Shown here: piece after piece, positions 1 through 7,588 of the stretch
How positions within the stretch are numbered: the stretch's first letter is position 1
Layout of the letters: each line of letters begins with the position of its first letter
Assembly: GCA_023667015.1 (NCBI GenBank)
Contig: JAMPAX010000001.1
Location: 377,000-413,838, forward strand
Source of the DNA: Muribaculaceae bacterium
GTDB lineage: Bacteria > Bacteroidota > Bacteroidia > Bacteroidales > Muribaculaceae
Length of the DNA: 36,839 nt
Reading direction: 5' to 3'
Translations under genes and position numbers: made by a program
The notes under the pieces: generated by a model
Told to the model about the DNA's origin: nothing
What the model saw: only the letters and a program-made list of their open reading frames with translations
The model's database searches: none

Positions 1-40
1 GCAACTACTCCCTCCTCGACCAAAACCTCGCAACAGAAAT

Positions 41-616
41 ATGAAGTATCTTATGTATATCCACGGCTTTATGTCCGGCTCTAACGGCACGAAGCAGAAG
101 CAGTTGGCAAAGAAGCTGAAAGGACGGTATGAGGTTATTGCACCCGAACTGACGGCCGACCCGGATGAAGCTCTGACCATCATCAACCGGATGATTGCTG
201 ACTATCATCCCGAGGTGATAGTCGGCACATCGCTGGGTGGCTTCATGACGCTGATGTGCGATAGCGGAGATGCACAGTTAGTCGTGGCAAATCCTTGCCT
301 CTGCCCCCAAGAGGAATTGAGTCGATGGAAAGATGAACCGCAGACATACTTCTGTCCACGTCTCGACGGCGTGCAAACCTACACCCTCACGCAGGAGACG
401 CTCGACAAATATACCAAGTATGATGCCATAGCAGGCGCACGCGAGAAGAAAGACCGGCTGAGCGCCGTATGCTCCTCGTGCGACGAACTCCTCGGCGACC
501 GCCATTACAAGACCCTGTCCGATATCCTCTCTCCCGACCGACTGCTCATCTCCGACACCTTCGACCACCGCTGTGCCGGCCCCGGCCTCTCGCTCCTCCT
601 CTCCCTCATTCCGTAA
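41..616 (+). CDS. YqiA-like alpha/beta-hydrolase (putative esterase)
   Basis: A 191-residue protein opening with a beta strand and an oxyanion-type HGF motif (MKYLMYIHGF), followed by the nucleophile elbow GTSLGG at about residues 62-67. Both are typical of small alpha/beta-hydrolases of the YqiA/UPF0227 group, which are thioesterase or esterase-like cytoplasmic enzymes. The length fits that group (about 190 residues). A DHR near residues 175-177 could supply the catalytic His. The start ATG at 41 follows an A-rich stretch without a Shine-Dalgarno sequence, as is usual in Bacteroidota. Any promoter lies at or before the window edge. The gene is followed by the repeat region that precedes the ATPase gene and shows no operon link to it. 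The fold is fairly sure; the substrate is unknown. Confidence 0.75.
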   Translation: MKYLMYIHGFMSGSNGTKQKQLAKKLKGRYEVIAPELTADPDEALTIINRMIADYHPEVIVGTSLGGFMTLMCDSGDAQLVVANPCLCPQEELSRWKDEPQTYFCPRLDGVQTYTLTQETLDKYTKYDAIAGAREKKDRLSAVCSSCDELLGDRHYKTLSDILSPDRLLISDTFDHRCAGPGLSLLLSLIP

Positions 617-634
617 TAGATTGTAAGCCATATA

Positions 635-736
635 GCGTATAATTGCAATTTTATGAGGTGTCATACCTGCGTATAATTGCATTTTTGAGGGTGTTCACAT
701 TTGCGTATAATTGAAATAAGTGTTATATTTGCAATC
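635..736. repeat. Three direct repeats, 34-bp period, GCGTATAATTG core
   Basis: The core GCGTATAATTG starts at 635, 669 and 703, exactly 34 bp apart. The first two copies also share a following CA and a TGAGG/GTGT-like middle section; the third diverges after the core. The third copy begins on the last base of the -33 promoter box of the downstream ATPase gene, so a protein bound to the array would touch RNA polymerase. The array looks like iterated operator sites. Nothing else in the window carries the core. Confidence 0.8.
700..731 (+). promoter_or_regulatory. Promoter of the AAA ATPase gene
   Basis: TTTG at 700-703 and TATATTTG at 724-731 are separated by 20 bp, matching the Bacteroidota primary sigma consensus TTTG-N19-21-TAnnTTTG. 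The ATG of the ATPase gene is 20 bp downstream. The promoter overlaps the third copy of the 34-bp repeat, which suggests repeat-mediated control. Confidence 0.8.
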
Positions 737-751
737 TAAATCTATCTGTAT

Positions 752-2110
752 ATGATATTTAAGCGCAAGATATACAAGAAGCTGCTCAAATGGAAGAGTG
801 AGGATAACGGCTCTACCGCCATCCTTATTGAAGGAGCGCGCCGTATTGGCAAGTCGACCATTGCTGAAGAGTTTGGCAGAAATGAGTATAAATCATTCAT
901 GGTCATAGATTTCAACATTGCTTCAGATGTTGTAGTTGATGCCTTTGACAAGTATTTGAACGACCTTGACACTTTCTTCATGATTCTCTCTACTGAATAC
1001 AATGTCGTTCTGCATCGGCGCAATTCACTCATTATATTTGATGAAATTCAGAAATGCCCCAAGGCTCGTGAAGCGATTAAATACCTTGTGGCGGATGGGC
1101 GGTATGACTATCTCGAGACAGGCAGTCTCATCTCAATCAAAGAGAATGTGAGCCGTATTACGTTGCCTTCGGAGGAACGGCGGCTGCGGATGTATCCCAT
1201 GGATTTTGAAGAATTTGCCGTGGCCATGGGAGAAGAAAGCTTATATCAATACATTCGGAAATGTTTTCATGACCGCCAGCCGCTCGAGCAAGGACTGCAC
1301 ACTAAGGCGATGCTTCTTTTCCGCCAATACATGATAGTGGGCGGGATGCCCAAACCGCTCGCTGTCTATATCGAAAATGACCGCAATTTCGAGAAGGCTG
1401 ACCGCATAAAGCGCGATATCCTTGCCCTTTATCGCAACGATATTATGAAAATTGAGGCGACATATAAGTCGCGCGTACTTGCTATATTTGACCAAATTCC
1501 GGCTTTCCTCTCAAAAGCGGAGCGTCGCGTCATGTTAAGCAACGTGGAGAAAGGAGCCACCCTTCCAAAATATCACGACACATTCTTCTGGCTTGCTGAC
1601 TCCATGATAGTCAACGAATGTTTCAATTGCTCAGACCCCAATGTCGGTCTCTCGCTCAATGAAGATCGCACTTACGTGAAATGCTATATGGCTGACACCG
1701 GGCTGCTGATTAGCCATACCTTTGACGAGAATGAAATAGCCGGCAACGAACTCTATCGCGAATTATTATTAGGAAAGCTATCTGTTAATGAAGGGATGTT
1801 TTATGAGAATGTCGTATCGCAAATGCTGGTTGCCTCGGGACATAATTTGTTCTTCTACACCCGATATAACCGGGACAAACACCGAAATGACATCGAAATA
1901 GATTTCCTCATTTCTAACAGAAGCAAGCTGAAATATAAAATATTCCCAATAGAGGTAAAGTCAAAGGAAAAATACAGCCTCACTTCCCTTACACGCTTTG
2001 ATGAGATTTTCAGAAACCGCATTGAGCAAAACTATGTAATACATCCTAAGAACCTTCGGGTAGACGGCAATACATCTTTTATTCCCGCATACATGACATT
2101 CTGTTTATAG
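752..2110 (+). CDS. AAA ATPase with DUF4143 C-terminal region
   Basis: A 452-residue ATPase of the group annotated as ATP-binding protein/DUF4143. Walker A is GARRIGKST (residues 28-36) and Walker B is IIFDEIQ (about 94-100). The C-terminal part contains DIEIDFLI followed about 20 residues later by IEVKSKEK. That is the spacing and chemistry of a PD-(D/E)XK nuclease-like core, which this family often carries in degenerate form. The N-terminal KIYKKLLKWK segment is also typical. The family is abundant in Bacteroidota accessory DNA and its biological role is not settled. The gene has its own promoter and repeat array, and its stop is 3 bp before the next ATG, so it is probably cotranscribed with the orphan gene downstream. 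Nuclease activity is an inference only. Confidence 0.85.
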   Translation: MIFKRKIYKKLLKWKSEDNGSTAILIEGARRIGKSTIAEEFGRNEYKSFMVIDFNIASDVVVDAFDKYLNDLDTFFMILSTEYNVVLHRRNSLIIFDEIQKCPKAREAIKYLVADGRYDYLETGSLISIKENVSRITLPSEERRLRMYPMDFEEFAVAMGEESLYQYIRKCFHDRQPLEQGLHTKAMLLFRQYMIVGGMPKPLAVYIENDRNFEKADRIKRDILALYRNDIMKIEATYKSRVLAIFDQIPAFLSKAERRVMLSNVEKGATLPKYHDTFFWLADSMIVNECFNCSDPNVGLSLNEDRTYVKCYMADTGLLISHTFDENEIAGNELYRELLLGKLSVNEGMFYENVVSQMLVASGHNLFFYTRYNRDKHRNDIEIDFLISNRSKLKYKIFPIEVKSKEKYSLTSLTRFDEIFRNRIEQNYVIHPKNLRVDGNTSFIPAYMTFCL

Positions 2111-2113
2111 GCA

Positions 2114-2818
2114 ATGACCTACGAGGAATTTGAATACATGGCTACACACCCGCAGGAGGATACAGGGTCGTCGATTTTTCGGCTGAGTGTCTTCTGTCTG
2201 CCACCGACTGTTGAGCCGGAATACCCTTCCTTTGGTGTGGATGAAACGGTGGTGTATTTCAACTCACGTGAGGAAGCAGTGAGCCGCATGACGGAGTTAG
2301 CCGGCAGTGAGCAAATTTATTGCTTTCAGATAGCACGATTGCCGTTGGGACAGGAAATGAATCCTGACAGCTATTCAAACCTTTGGTTGTATAACGAAGA
2401 GGGTGAGTTGCTTGACCGCAGTTTTGTATCATCAATCTATCATGAAGGACAAGGATTAGGCTATGCCCCATTCTTCGGCAGACCTAAAGCCTATACTCGT
2501 TTTAAAAAGGGCGATATCATAGAATATCTTTCGGGGCACTATGAGGTGAAAGTCGGCATCATCCTTTATCAGCATATTACATTTGAAGATATCTGGGAGC
2601 GCACCCACAAATATTGGGAAGCCGGAGGAAAGGAACCACTGCCGATGTTTGCTGACTATTCCGACGACATCTACCTCGTAATCGATGAAGACTACAAGTG
2701 TTGGGGATACGACATAAATGTGCAATCTACATCCATACTACCACTGTCTGTACCCATTTCTGATGAATTGCGCGAAAAGTTGGAGGCAAAATACCGTTGG
2801 GCAGCCGAGGGAAACTAA
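2114..2818 (+). CDS. Hypothetical protein downstream of the ATPase
   Basis: A 234-residue protein that I do not recognise. It has no signal peptide or membrane segment. It is acidic and rich in aromatic residues (many Y, W and F), with a segment FKKGDIIEYLSGHYEVKVGIILYQ (split by eye around residues 128-151) that reads like a small beta-barrel turn and strand pattern. The ATG lies 3 bp after the ATPase stop, which strongly suggests cotranscription. The composition suggests a soluble cytoplasmic protein. It might be a partner or immunity-type protein of the ATPase, but only its position supports that. Confidence 0.6.
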   Translation: MTYEEFEYMATHPQEDTGSSIFRLSVFCLPPTVEPEYPSFGVDETVVYFNSREEAVSRMTELAGSEQIYCFQIARLPLGQEMNPDSYSNLWLYNEEGELLDRSFVSSIYHEGQGLGYAPFFGRPKAYTRFKKGDIIEYLSGHYEVKVGIILYQHITFEDIWERTHKYWEAGGKEPLPMFADYSDDIYLVIDEDYKCWGYDINVQSTSILPLSVPISDELREKLEAKYRWAAEGN

Positions 2819-2852
2819 CCTGGAACTAACCTAATGAGAATCTGAATTATCA

Positions 2853-3377
2853 ATGCCAATGCAAAATGAGAATGAGAAATCTACCGACAGTCGCAATCTC
2901 TTCTATGAGAACGTGTGGCTACTCTTGGATAATGCTGAGTTAGTATTGAACACTCCGGCACTCTTTTATGCACCCACACATGAAGGCGATGTACCGGATG
3001 ATATGAAGTATTCCAAGGTTGGGGTATGGGTGGAATGGTGGGTGAAGCATCAGAGCAGGAGCCGCGACATGAGCGGCAATCCGGTGGTATATTTCATTGG
3101 CAATCCAATGACCGGCACCCACTCCAGTAAGTCAGTCAACCGCGATGGCGAGATAATCAAAAAATGCTCGTTGCGCAATAGCTGGATGTCGGTGATGAAG
3201 AGCTATCTCGATGTACACCATCAGTATACCGACACCCCACGCCCGGCCGACACCATGACCCTACGCGAAACCATCGAATACGTCAAGCAACACACCACAC
3301 CCGAAATCCGCGAAACATCCCGACAGAAGTATGAACTATATTACCTCCGTGACCGCGTAAAATATCTTGAGGCTTGA
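2853..3377 (+). CDS. Hypothetical protein, third gene of the ATPase cassette
   Basis: A 174-residue soluble protein without a family I can name. It carries a central VWVEWWVKHQSRSRD and VVYFIGNPMTGTHSS region and a charged, helical C-terminus (residues about 130-174). No signal peptide is visible. The first ATG (2853) is used; a second in-frame ATG two codons later is equally possible. It lies 34 bp downstream of the preceding orphan gene on the same strand and ends before a hairpin shared with the convergent toxin-antitoxin operon, so it may be the last gene of the ATPase transcript. It could equally be an unrelated accessory gene. Confidence 0.55.
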   Translation: MPMQNENEKSTDSRNLFYENVWLLLDNAELVLNTPALFYAPTHEGDVPDDMKYSKVGVWVEWWVKHQSRSRDMSGNPVVYFIGNPMTGTHSSKSVNRDGEIIKKCSLRNSWMSVMKSYLDVHHQYTDTPRPADTMTLRETIEYVKQHTTPEIRETSRQKYELYYLRDRVKYLEA

Positions 3378-3416
3378 ATATGACTTGGTGGTGTCAGAAA
3401 TAATTTGTAAATTTTC

Positions 3417-3445
3417 GCAATCTTCAAGTTGTACTTGAAATTTGC
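3417..3445. terminator. Hairpin between convergent genes
   Basis: TTCAAG (3423-3428) and CTTGAA (3434-3439) form a 6-bp stem with a 5-nt loop. An outer GCAA/TTGC pairing (3417-3420 with 3442-3445) lies beyond a 2-nt mismatch. It lies between the stops of the plus-strand gene ending at 3377 and the minus-strand gene ending at 3459, so it could serve both. There is no long T-tract, so termination is only probable. Confidence 0.4.
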
Positions 3446-3458
3446 ATGACAACATGAC

Positions 3459-3737
3459 TTATATTCGACGTAAAATTACAGATAAGAATGTAGGGCGTCC
3501 TTTACCAGACCAGTCTTCTGCTTTTAGGGGATTTGATGAAAAGCGACCTCCCATTATGATGCCGGGGCAATCATCACCAACTCTCATCATGTAGAATCTA
3601 TCCCAAGCGTTAGCCTGCAGATAGTCATACACACTCCAATTGAGGGTTGCGAAGGGATAGTGTTCTATCAAATATTTAAGATTTTCATTTTTGAACGAAG
3701 AAATTGCCGGATTCCAGCGTAGAAGAAATGTATTCAT
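3459..3737 (-). CDS. Small protein, third gene of the HigBA operon (possibly PUA/EVE-like)
   Basis: A 92-residue protein if started at the ATG at 3737 (MNTFLLRWNP). An upstream in-frame start at 3779 would overlap the antitoxin gene, so I prefer the internal ATG, which leaves a 13-bp gap. The pattern RWNPAISS, NWSVYDY, then DRFYMMRVGDDCPGIIMGG resembles the WxxNP, WSVR and GDxxY(L)xxxG.D.GI layout of EVE/PUA-like small domains that read modified bases or RNA. That is a resemblance seen by eye, not a firm assignment. Related Bacteroidota proteins, as I recall them, are longer, so this copy may be shortened at its C-terminus just after WSGKGR. It would be translated from the toxin-antitoxin transcript. 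Confidence 0.55.
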   Translation of the reverse strand: MNTFLLRWNPAISSFKNENLKYLIEHYPFATLNWSVYDYLQANAWDRFYMMRVGDDCPGIIMGGRFSSNPLKAEDWSGKGRPTFLSVILRRI

Positions 3738-3750
3738 TGTGTTTTTTGTC

Positions 3751-4116
3751 TTATACACCAAGCACGATTGCAGGGTCAATGTTGAGTTTGCTGCTGATGG
3801 CGCGGGCTTGACGCAATGTCGGTTCTTTCTTGCCGGAGAGATATTCGCATATGCGTGAAGGGGTTATACCGAGAAGTTTGGAAAGCTCGAGCTGATTAAG
3901 ACCCATTTCGTACATACGTAGTTTGAGCATGTCCACCAAGGTGGGTTCTCCAATCGAGTAATGCTCATCGGAGTAATCAGCCACGAGACCGGAAAGCAAA
4001 TCAAGCTCAATACTGTAAGGGTCGTCAAGGGGGGTGTCATCCTTAACGAAAGGCAAGATTTCCTCTACCCGGTTCAAAGCCCATCGATACTGATTCTCGT
4101 TTTCTATTTTTGTCAT
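3751..4116 (-). CDS. higA: HigA-type antitoxin (XRE family HTH)
   Basis: A 121-residue protein with an N-terminal dimer/neutralisation part and a C-terminal helix-turn-helix at about residues 70-112 (MGLNQLELSKLLGITPSR, then SGKKEPTL). This is the usual HigA architecture, in which the antitoxin both neutralises HigB and represses the shared promoter. It starts 12 bp after the toxin stop, giving the characteristic toxin-first order of higBA loci. Autoregulation through the promoter at 4449-4479 is expected for the family and was not shown here. Confidence 0.85.
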   Translation of the reverse strand: MTKIENENQYRWALNRVEEILPFVKDDTPLDDPYSIELDLLSGLVADYSDEHYSIGEPTLVDMLKLRMYEMGLNQLELSKLLGITPSRICEYLSGKKEPTLRQARAISSKLNIDPAIVLGV

Positions 4117-4128
4117 CGTTCTTTATTT

Positions 4129-4422
4129 TTAAATGGTTGATGCATCTATCTTGTCATATTCTGCATGAGTTCCTATAAACCGGATATAAATCCATTGTAT
4201 GGTGAATTTAATCACTACAACAAGCCGGTGGTTATTACCTCGTATATTGAATACATAGTGCTGGTTGCCAACATTGTCAACGCTGTTGAAATCACGCTTT
4301 ACATCTGCAAAATTAGTCCATCGTGCTTTCTTAACCGCCTTAAGCCATGCTTGCAAAGCGGTTTGTGTATCGGGAAAACGGGCTATGTATTCCTTAAGTG
4401 GCTCTTCTGTTATAACTCTCAT
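4129..4422 (-). CDS. higB: HigB-type mRNA interferase toxin
   Basis: A 97-residue protein when started at the ATG at 4422 (MRVITEEPLKEY), which matches the usual N-terminus and length of the HigB_toxin family. A longer reading from 4476 would place the promoter inside the coding region and is therefore rejected. Family landmarks are the central W.N..D (KKARWTNFADVKRDF), the strand VFNIRGNNHRLVVVI and the C-terminal IRFIGTHAEYDKID. HigB toxins cleave mRNA on the ribosome. The toxin gene precedes its antitoxin on the minus strand, and both have a canonical promoter upstream. Confidence 0.88.
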   Translation of the reverse strand: MRVITEEPLKEYIARFPDTQTALQAWLKAVKKARWTNFADVKRDFNSVDNVGNQHYVFNIRGNNHRLVVVIKFTIQWIYIRFIGTHAEYDKIDASTI

Positions 4423-4448
4423 TAGATTGACATTGTTTGATGCGATTG

Positions 4449-4479
4449 CAAATTTAATAATAAAATTCCAAAACACAAA
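4449..4479 (-). promoter_or_regulatory. Promoter of the higBA operon
   Basis: Read on the minus strand, TTTG at 4479-4476 and TAAATTTG at 4456-4449 are separated by 19 bp, a perfect match to the Bacteroidota consensus. The predicted transcript starts about 20 nt before the higB ATG at 4422. This position is what decides the toxin start codon. Confidence 0.8.
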
Positions 4480-4794
4480 ATTTGGTTATAAAATACATTC
4501 ATGTTGTTTTTAGCCAAACATATTTGTCCACGCATGTCAATGTATGGCAAAAGGATTACACCCTGCCACATGTTCGGGTCGGCCACTCTTCTTCCATAAG
4601 GATTCTCTCGAAGGAGTACACACCACAGGAAGAAATTGGAGGATAAAATCAGGAGCATATTTCAGTATTCACGAGGAAAAATTTCAGCGTGGATTTTAGC
4701 CAAACAAACTCAGGAATCCGGAATCCGGTAAAATTTCAATTGGCTGATATATAGAGATATGTAATATTTGCACAGATTTGCATTTGTTTGTAAA
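4480..4794. other. Intergenic stretch without a recognisable gene
   Basis: About 315 bp of AT-rich sequence between the higBA promoter and the terminator of the DUF2795 gene. TTTTAGCCAAACA occurs twice (near 4505 and 4694), and ATCCGGA is doubled near 4713-4728. No convincing ORF, tRNA or canonical promoter was seen. It may be decayed accessory DNA. Confidence 0.5.
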
Positions 4795-4849
4795 AAATTC
4801 AAAAAAATCAATCGGACAAACAAACTCTGTGTTGTTTATCCGATTGATT
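4795..4849 (-). terminator. Rho-independent terminator of the DUF2795 gene
   Basis: AATCAATCGGA (4806-4816) pairs perfectly with TCCGATTGATT (4839-4849) over 11 bp. After one mismatch an inner AAACAA/TTGTTT stem extends the hairpin. On the minus strand it is followed by T-rich sequence (the A-run just before 4808), so it terminates transcription from the DUF2795 side. Confidence 0.85.
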
Positions 4850-4876
4850 GTCTTTTATTTGCAAGCCCAAAGAGGC

Positions 4877-5098
4877 TTAATACTCGTCTTCGTTGAAGAA
4901 GAAGTCGTCTTTGCTGGGGTAGTCAGGCCAGAGCTCTTCTATGCTTTCGTAGCTCTCGCCTTCGTCTTCTATCTCTTGAAGGTTCTCTATTACTTCCATC
5001 GGTGCTCCGCTACGCATCGCGTAGTCAATCAATTCTTCTTTGGTCGCCGGCCAGGGTGCGTCCTCTAATTTTGATGCTAATTCTAATGTCCAATACAT
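4877..5098 (-). CDS. DUF2795 family protein
   Basis: A 73-residue acidic protein beginning MYWTLELASKLEDAPWPATKEE and ending in a DDFFFNEDEY tail. It matches the small DUF2795 proteins conserved in Bacteroidota. The conserved part has a WPATKxELIDYAxRSGAP pattern and the rest is strongly acidic. The function is unknown; it is a small soluble protein. It lies 102 bp downstream of the adenosyltransferase gene on the same strand and just before a strong terminator, so it is probably the last gene of that transcript. Confidence 0.8.
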   Translation of the reverse strand: MYWTLELASKLEDAPWPATKEELIDYAMRSGAPMEVIENLQEIEDEGESYESIEELWPDYPSKDDFFFNEDEY

Positions 5099-5200
5099 AT
5101 CTTTTTTGTTTTATCTTTTTTGTTTACTCGTTTCTTTTGTGCTGTCTCTGTTTATTCCCTATTAGTCGGGTGGCTTATGCAGACGTGATATTTTACGTCC

Positions 5201-5758
5201 CTATTTGCTTTGCCAGGTCAGCTCGGCTATACCGGCGGTGAAATTTAGGTATCTCGCCAGGATGAAGAGGTAGTCGCTGAGACGATTGACGTAGGCCTCA
5301 AGTGCCGGATCTACGTAGCTCTCTTCGCTCAGGGCGAGGATGCGACGCTCGGCTCGGCGACAGACGGTGCGTGCTACGTGGGCGTGTGCCGACAGTTCGC
5401 TGCCTCCGGGCAAGACAAATGCGCGTATCTTGGGTGTTTGCCCGTCGAGGGTGTCTATCCATCCTTCGAGGCGCTGTATGTCGCCGGCAATCCCTTTGAG
5501 TTTCGGCTCGGTGCCTTCGGGCGCTTCTGTAGCTAAGTAGCACCCTAAGTCGAAGAGTCTGTTCTGAATCTCCAGTAGCTGTCCTTTCACTTCTTGCGGA
5601 CATCCATCATGGCTCAGGACTACTCCTAAGAAGGATGAGAATTCATCGAGTGTGCCGTAGGCTTCAAGGCGTATGCTGCTCTTTTTCACTCTCTGACCTC
5701 CTACTAATGAGGTGATGCCGGCATCTCCGGTGCGGGTATACAGGTTGCTTTTTGCCAT
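5201..5758 (-). CDS. Cob(I)yrinic acid a,c-diamide adenosyltransferase (PduO type)
   Basis: A 185-residue protein of the PduO/MMAB family, which transfers the adenosyl group of ATP to cob(I)alamin to make coenzyme B12. Visible signatures are the N-terminal ATP-binding loop YTRTGDAGITSL (residues 7-18), RLEAYGTLDEF (30-40), VCRRAERR (132-139) and NRLSDYLFILAR (158-169). All key blocks are present and the length is normal. It acts in the cytoplasm in cobalamin salvage or assimilation. It is transcribed away from dnaX from a shared intergenic region, with DUF2795 downstream. No cobalamin riboswitch was seen upstream. Confidence 0.93.
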   Translation of the reverse strand: MAKSNLYTRTGDAGITSLVGGQRVKKSSIRLEAYGTLDEFSSFLGVVLSHDGCPQEVKGQLLEIQNRLFDLGCYLATEAPEGTEPKLKGIAGDIQRLEGWIDTLDGQTPKIRAFVLPGGSELSAHAHVARTVCRRAERRILALSEESYVDPALEAYVNRLSDYLFILARYLNFTAGIAELTWQSK

Positions 5759-5784
5759 TCTTATGTTTCGATTTTCTACTTTTT

Positions 5785-5875
5785 AACGCCTCATTCTCGA
5801 TATTGTTGCAGGCTCTTGAATTTTTTTTTACCTTTGCATTGAGAAGTTTTTTCTCTTTCGCTTCGTTGAGGCGTT
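5785..5875. repeat. 9-bp inverted repeat bracketing the dnaX promoter
   Basis: AACGCCTCA at 5785-5793 is the exact reverse complement of TGAGGCGTT at 5867-5875. The dnaX promoter lies between the arms. The right arm is followed by a run of T. It may form a transcript hairpin or be chance. Confidence 0.45.
5805..5836 (+). promoter_or_regulatory. Promoter of dnaX
   Basis: TACCTTTG at 5829-5836 is a canonical Bacteroidota -7 element. GTTG at 5805-5808 lies 20 bp upstream in place of TTTG. Transcription would begin near 5843, about 54 nt before the ATG at 5897. Confidence 0.65.
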
Positions 5876-5896
5876 TATTTTTTTAGGATTTCTATC

Positions 5897-7588
5897 ATGG
5901 ATCAATATATAGTTTCTGCCAGAAAGTATCGTCCGGCTACGTTTCATTCTGTTGTGGGACAGAAGGCTCTGACGTCTACGCTGAAGAATGCTATCTCAGG
6001 CAAGAGGATAGCCCAGGCGTATCTCTTCACCGGCCCGCGAGGTGTGGGCAAAACGTCTTGTGCACGTATTTTTGCCAAGACCATCAATTGTCTGAATCCG
6101 ACTCCGGAGGGGGAGGCCTGTGGAGTATGTGAGTCTTGTCGTGACATCGCGGAGGGGAATTCCTATAATATTGTAGAGCTCGATGCGGCTTCCAACAATT
6201 CTGTCAATGATATCAGAAATATTACTGAGCAAGTCAACGTCCCTCCGCAGGTGGGCTCCTACCGTGTGTTTATCATCGATGAGGTTCATATGCTCTCATC
6301 GGCTGCATTCAATGCTTTCCTCAAGACCCTCGAGGAACCCCCAAAGTATGTGGTTTTCATTCTTGCTACAACGGAGAAACACAAGGTGCTCCCAACGATT
6401 CTGAGCCGTTGTCAGATCTACGATTTCAAGCGTATTACCATCTCCGATATGGTGGAGCATCTGCAGTACGTGGCCTCTGAGGAGGGGATTACGGCCGACC
6501 CGAAGGCTCTCGGCGTCATAGCTCGCAAGGCTGACGGTGCGATGCGCGATGCTCTATCGATCTTCGATCAGGTCAGTGCTTACTGTGGTGGCAATATCAC
6601 CTACGAAAACACCATCGCCAATCTCAATGTTCTCGACTATGACTATTACTTCCGACTGGTGGAGGCCTTCCGTGCCGGAAATGTTCCGGCCTCGCTGTTG
6701 ATATTCAATGAAATTCTCGACAAGGGTTTCGATCCCTTATTCTTCGTGGGAGGATTGGCAGCTCATGTGCGCGACCTGATGATGGCCGCGGATCCTTCGA
6801 CGGTGCCTCTGTTGGAGGTGGGGCAGGATATCGCTGAGCAGTATGTAGCTCAGGCGAAGTCGCTACCATTGCAATGGTATTATAAGGCTCTTCAGCTCCT
6901 TGACGACTGCGAATATCGCTATCGCACTTCCACATCGCGGCGACTGCTTGTAGAGCTGACGCTGATCCGTCTGGGGCAGATGCTAACACCGCCAACGCCC
7001 CCTTTTGATCGTGTCGATGCCGGAATACCGCTGCAGCCGGTGATACCGACCCCCCAGGCGCCGGCATCGACTCAGGCTGCTCCCCCCCCTACGGTTGCCA
7101 CTTCTGCACCAGCGGCGTCAGCAGCTGCTCCCGCACCACCTGCTGTTGGTGCCTCCCGTCGTCGCGGATCGCGACTTGGCGATATGATGCGTGCTGCTGA
7201 GGCTGAGACCAGGCGCCATGAGTCGCGCCGCAATCCCTTCACGGCTGAAGACTTTACCCGCGCATGGCTCGAATTTGCCGACGCCAACCCCGACCGCCAG
7301 TCGGTAGTAGCCTCGATGAGGCGCAATCTCCCCGTTTGCAAAGAAGGGGAGACATATATAGCGCAAGTAGACAACCCCGGTATGCTCGCCGCCTTCGAAT
7401 CAGTGATGCCTGCCTTGCTCGAGTTCATTCGCGGGCGACTAAGCAACGACTTCGCTGCTGTAGAGCTTCAGCTCTCCAAAGAAGCAACCGTCAAGAAACT
7501 ACCCGACAGCGAACTGCTCCGGCAAATAGTGCAAGATAATCCCGGCATAGCTACCCTCCTGCGCGAGATAGACGCTGAATTGGAGTAG
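5897..7588 (+). CDS. dnaX: DNA polymerase III subunit gamma/tau
   Basis: A 563-residue clamp-loader ATPase. It shows the N-terminal SARKYRPATFHSVVGQ start, Walker A GPRGVGKTS (46-54), four zinc-binding Cys (65, 75, 78, 81), Walker B FIIDEVH (125-131), sensor LATTE (156-160) and the SRC arginine finger (170-172). A Pro/Ala-rich linker around residues 365-420 leads to a C-terminal region that in tau contacts the polymerase and helicase. It loads the beta clamp within the replisome. No programmed-frameshift slippery site was noticed, so only the full-length form is predicted. It is divergent from the adenosyltransferase gene; its TAG stop overlaps the start of a heptamer repeat. Confidence 0.97.
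   Translation: MDQYIVSARKYRPATFHSVVGQKALTSTLKNAISGKRIAQAYLFTGPRGVGKTSCARIFAKTINCLNPTPEGEACGVCESCRDIAEGNSYNIVELDAASNNSVNDIRNITEQVNVPPQVGSYRVFIIDEVHMLSSAAFNAFLKTLEEPPKYVVFILATTEKHKVLPTILSRCQIYDFKRITISDMVEHLQYVASEEGITADPKALGVIARKADGAMRDALSIFDQVSAYCGGNITYENTIANLNVLDYDYYFRLVEAFRAGNVPASLLIFNEILDKGFDPLFFVGGLAAHVRDLMMAADPSTVPLLEVGQDIAEQYVAQAKSLPLQWYYKALQLLDDCEYRYRTSTSRRLLVELTLIRLGQMLTPPTPPFDRVDAGIPLQPVIPTPQAPASTQAAPPPTVATSAPAASAAAPAPPAVGASRRRGSRLGDMMRAAEAETRRHESRRNPFTAEDFTRAWLEFADANPDRQSVVASMRRNLPVCKEGETYIAQVDNPGMLAAFESVMPALLEFIRGRLSNDFAAVELQLSKEATVKKLPDSELLRQIVQDNPGIATLLREIDAELE

Noticed and set aside
4129..4476. Longer HigB reading frame from 4476
   Set aside because: The extra 18 residues would include the promoter -7 box, and HigB proteins normally start at the MRVI-type ATG.
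5759..5896. Cobalamin riboswitch before the adenosyltransferase gene
   Set aside because: The 138-bp divergent region is short and lacks a recognisable B12-box; only the dnaX promoter and a short inverted repeat are seen.
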